A stretch of 64,000 nt of DNA from Campylobacter concisus (GTDB lineage Bacteria; Campylobacterota; Campylobacteria; Campylobacterales; Campylobacteraceae): NCBI RefSeq assembly GCF_003048835.2, contig NZ_CP060705.1, positions 1,488,001 to 1,552,000 on the forward strand. The letters run 5' to 3'. The translations under genes and the position numbers were made by a program. Positions within the stretch are counted from its first letter, which is position 1; every line of letters starts with the position of its first letter. Of this stretch, positions 63,981-64,000 are shown piece by piece. The notes under the pieces are model-generated. The model was not told where the DNA came from. It did not search any database and was given only the letters and a program-made list of their open reading frames with translations.

Positions 63981-64000
63981 CTAGTTAGCGGCAAAAGTCG
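63981..64000 (-). CDS. atpA: Probable C-terminal end of ATP synthase alpha subunit (cut by window edge)
   Basis: The last 20 bases read ...TFAAN-stop on the minus strand, directly before atpG where atpA is always found. Only six codons are visible, so the call rests on position. Confidence 0.6.

Overview
The window is AT-rich (roughly 38-40% GC by eye), gene-dense and packed into long co-directional operons. It reads as the chromosome of a Campylobacter, most likely of the C. concisus/C. curvus type. The evidence is the futalosine menaquinone gene mqnC, a stand-alone atpE, Campylobacter-like gene neighbourhoods recalled from memory (argH, pckA, pycB, Na+-symporters and atpE; lpxC, M23 peptidase, tyrA, bamA, accD, rlmH, dksA and dusB), TATAAT-only promoters, and sigma28- and sigma54-type flagellar promoters. 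Species identity is inference.

Layout. 1-5.4 kb: 5' part of recG, an M16 peptidase-like protein without its zinc motif, mqnC, a Met/His/Cys-rich lipoprotein and an nfeD/SPFH pair. 5.5-8.4 kb: two NlpE-like CXXC lipoproteins and an MFS exporter. 8.4-11 kb: a soluble CZB chemoreceptor and argH. 11.2 kb: a small coiled-coil protein behind a very good sigma28 promoter. 11.6-15.1 kb: copper operon (acetyltransferase, copZ, copA, possible TorD-like chaperone). 15.2-18.7 kb: yebC, ppiB, dicarboxylate symporter, amino-acid racemase, then about 490 bp of decayed repeats. 19.2-28.7 kb: pckA, pycB, and a five-gene operon of three NSS symporters plus TRAP subunits Q and M. 28.9-31.3 kb: atpE, tRNA-Leu(GAG), a ferritin-like/VIT1 iron transporter and ribD. 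31.4-41.3 kb: fhs, rimP-rbfA-infB-ylxR-thrB-tsaB-lpxC, an M23 peptidase and tyrA. 41.3-48 kb: bamA, accD, rlmH, dksA, a membrane protein, dusB and recO. 53.6-64 kb: ttcA-like, mtnN, fabD, slyD, the Tol-Pal operon and the 3' part of the atp operon.

The most unusual region is 48.0-53.5 kb, an accessory island of five genes from two paralogous families. Family A has three members that share a GF..FNKAAGLPQDFKIHKST block. Family B has two members that share a C-terminal ETYDI-K-KF...RGIDVL-(R/E)-MQK block. Every transcription unit here carries a flagellar-type promoter: sigma54 (GG-N10-GC) before two A genes, and sigma28 before the third A gene and one B gene. This fits proteins exported by, or timed with, the flagellar apparatus. 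One A gene is split by a -1 shift exactly at an in-phase A AAA AAG slippery heptamer, so it may be decoded by programmed frameshifting. At both sigma54 genes an inverted repeat pairs the -12 promoter box with the ribosome-binding site. Transcripts starting at the promoter would lack one arm and be translatable, whereas read-through transcripts would hide the ribosome-binding site.

The other genes are mainly core metabolism and envelope maintenance: anaplerosis (PycB, PckA), amino-acid and dicarboxylate uptake, menaquinone, folate and riboflavin synthesis, lipid A and outer-membrane assembly, the Tol-Pal bridge and ATP synthase. Copper and other metals recur as a theme (CopA, CopZ, NlpE-like lipoproteins, the Met/His/Cys lipoprotein, SlyD, CZB and Er-VIT1).
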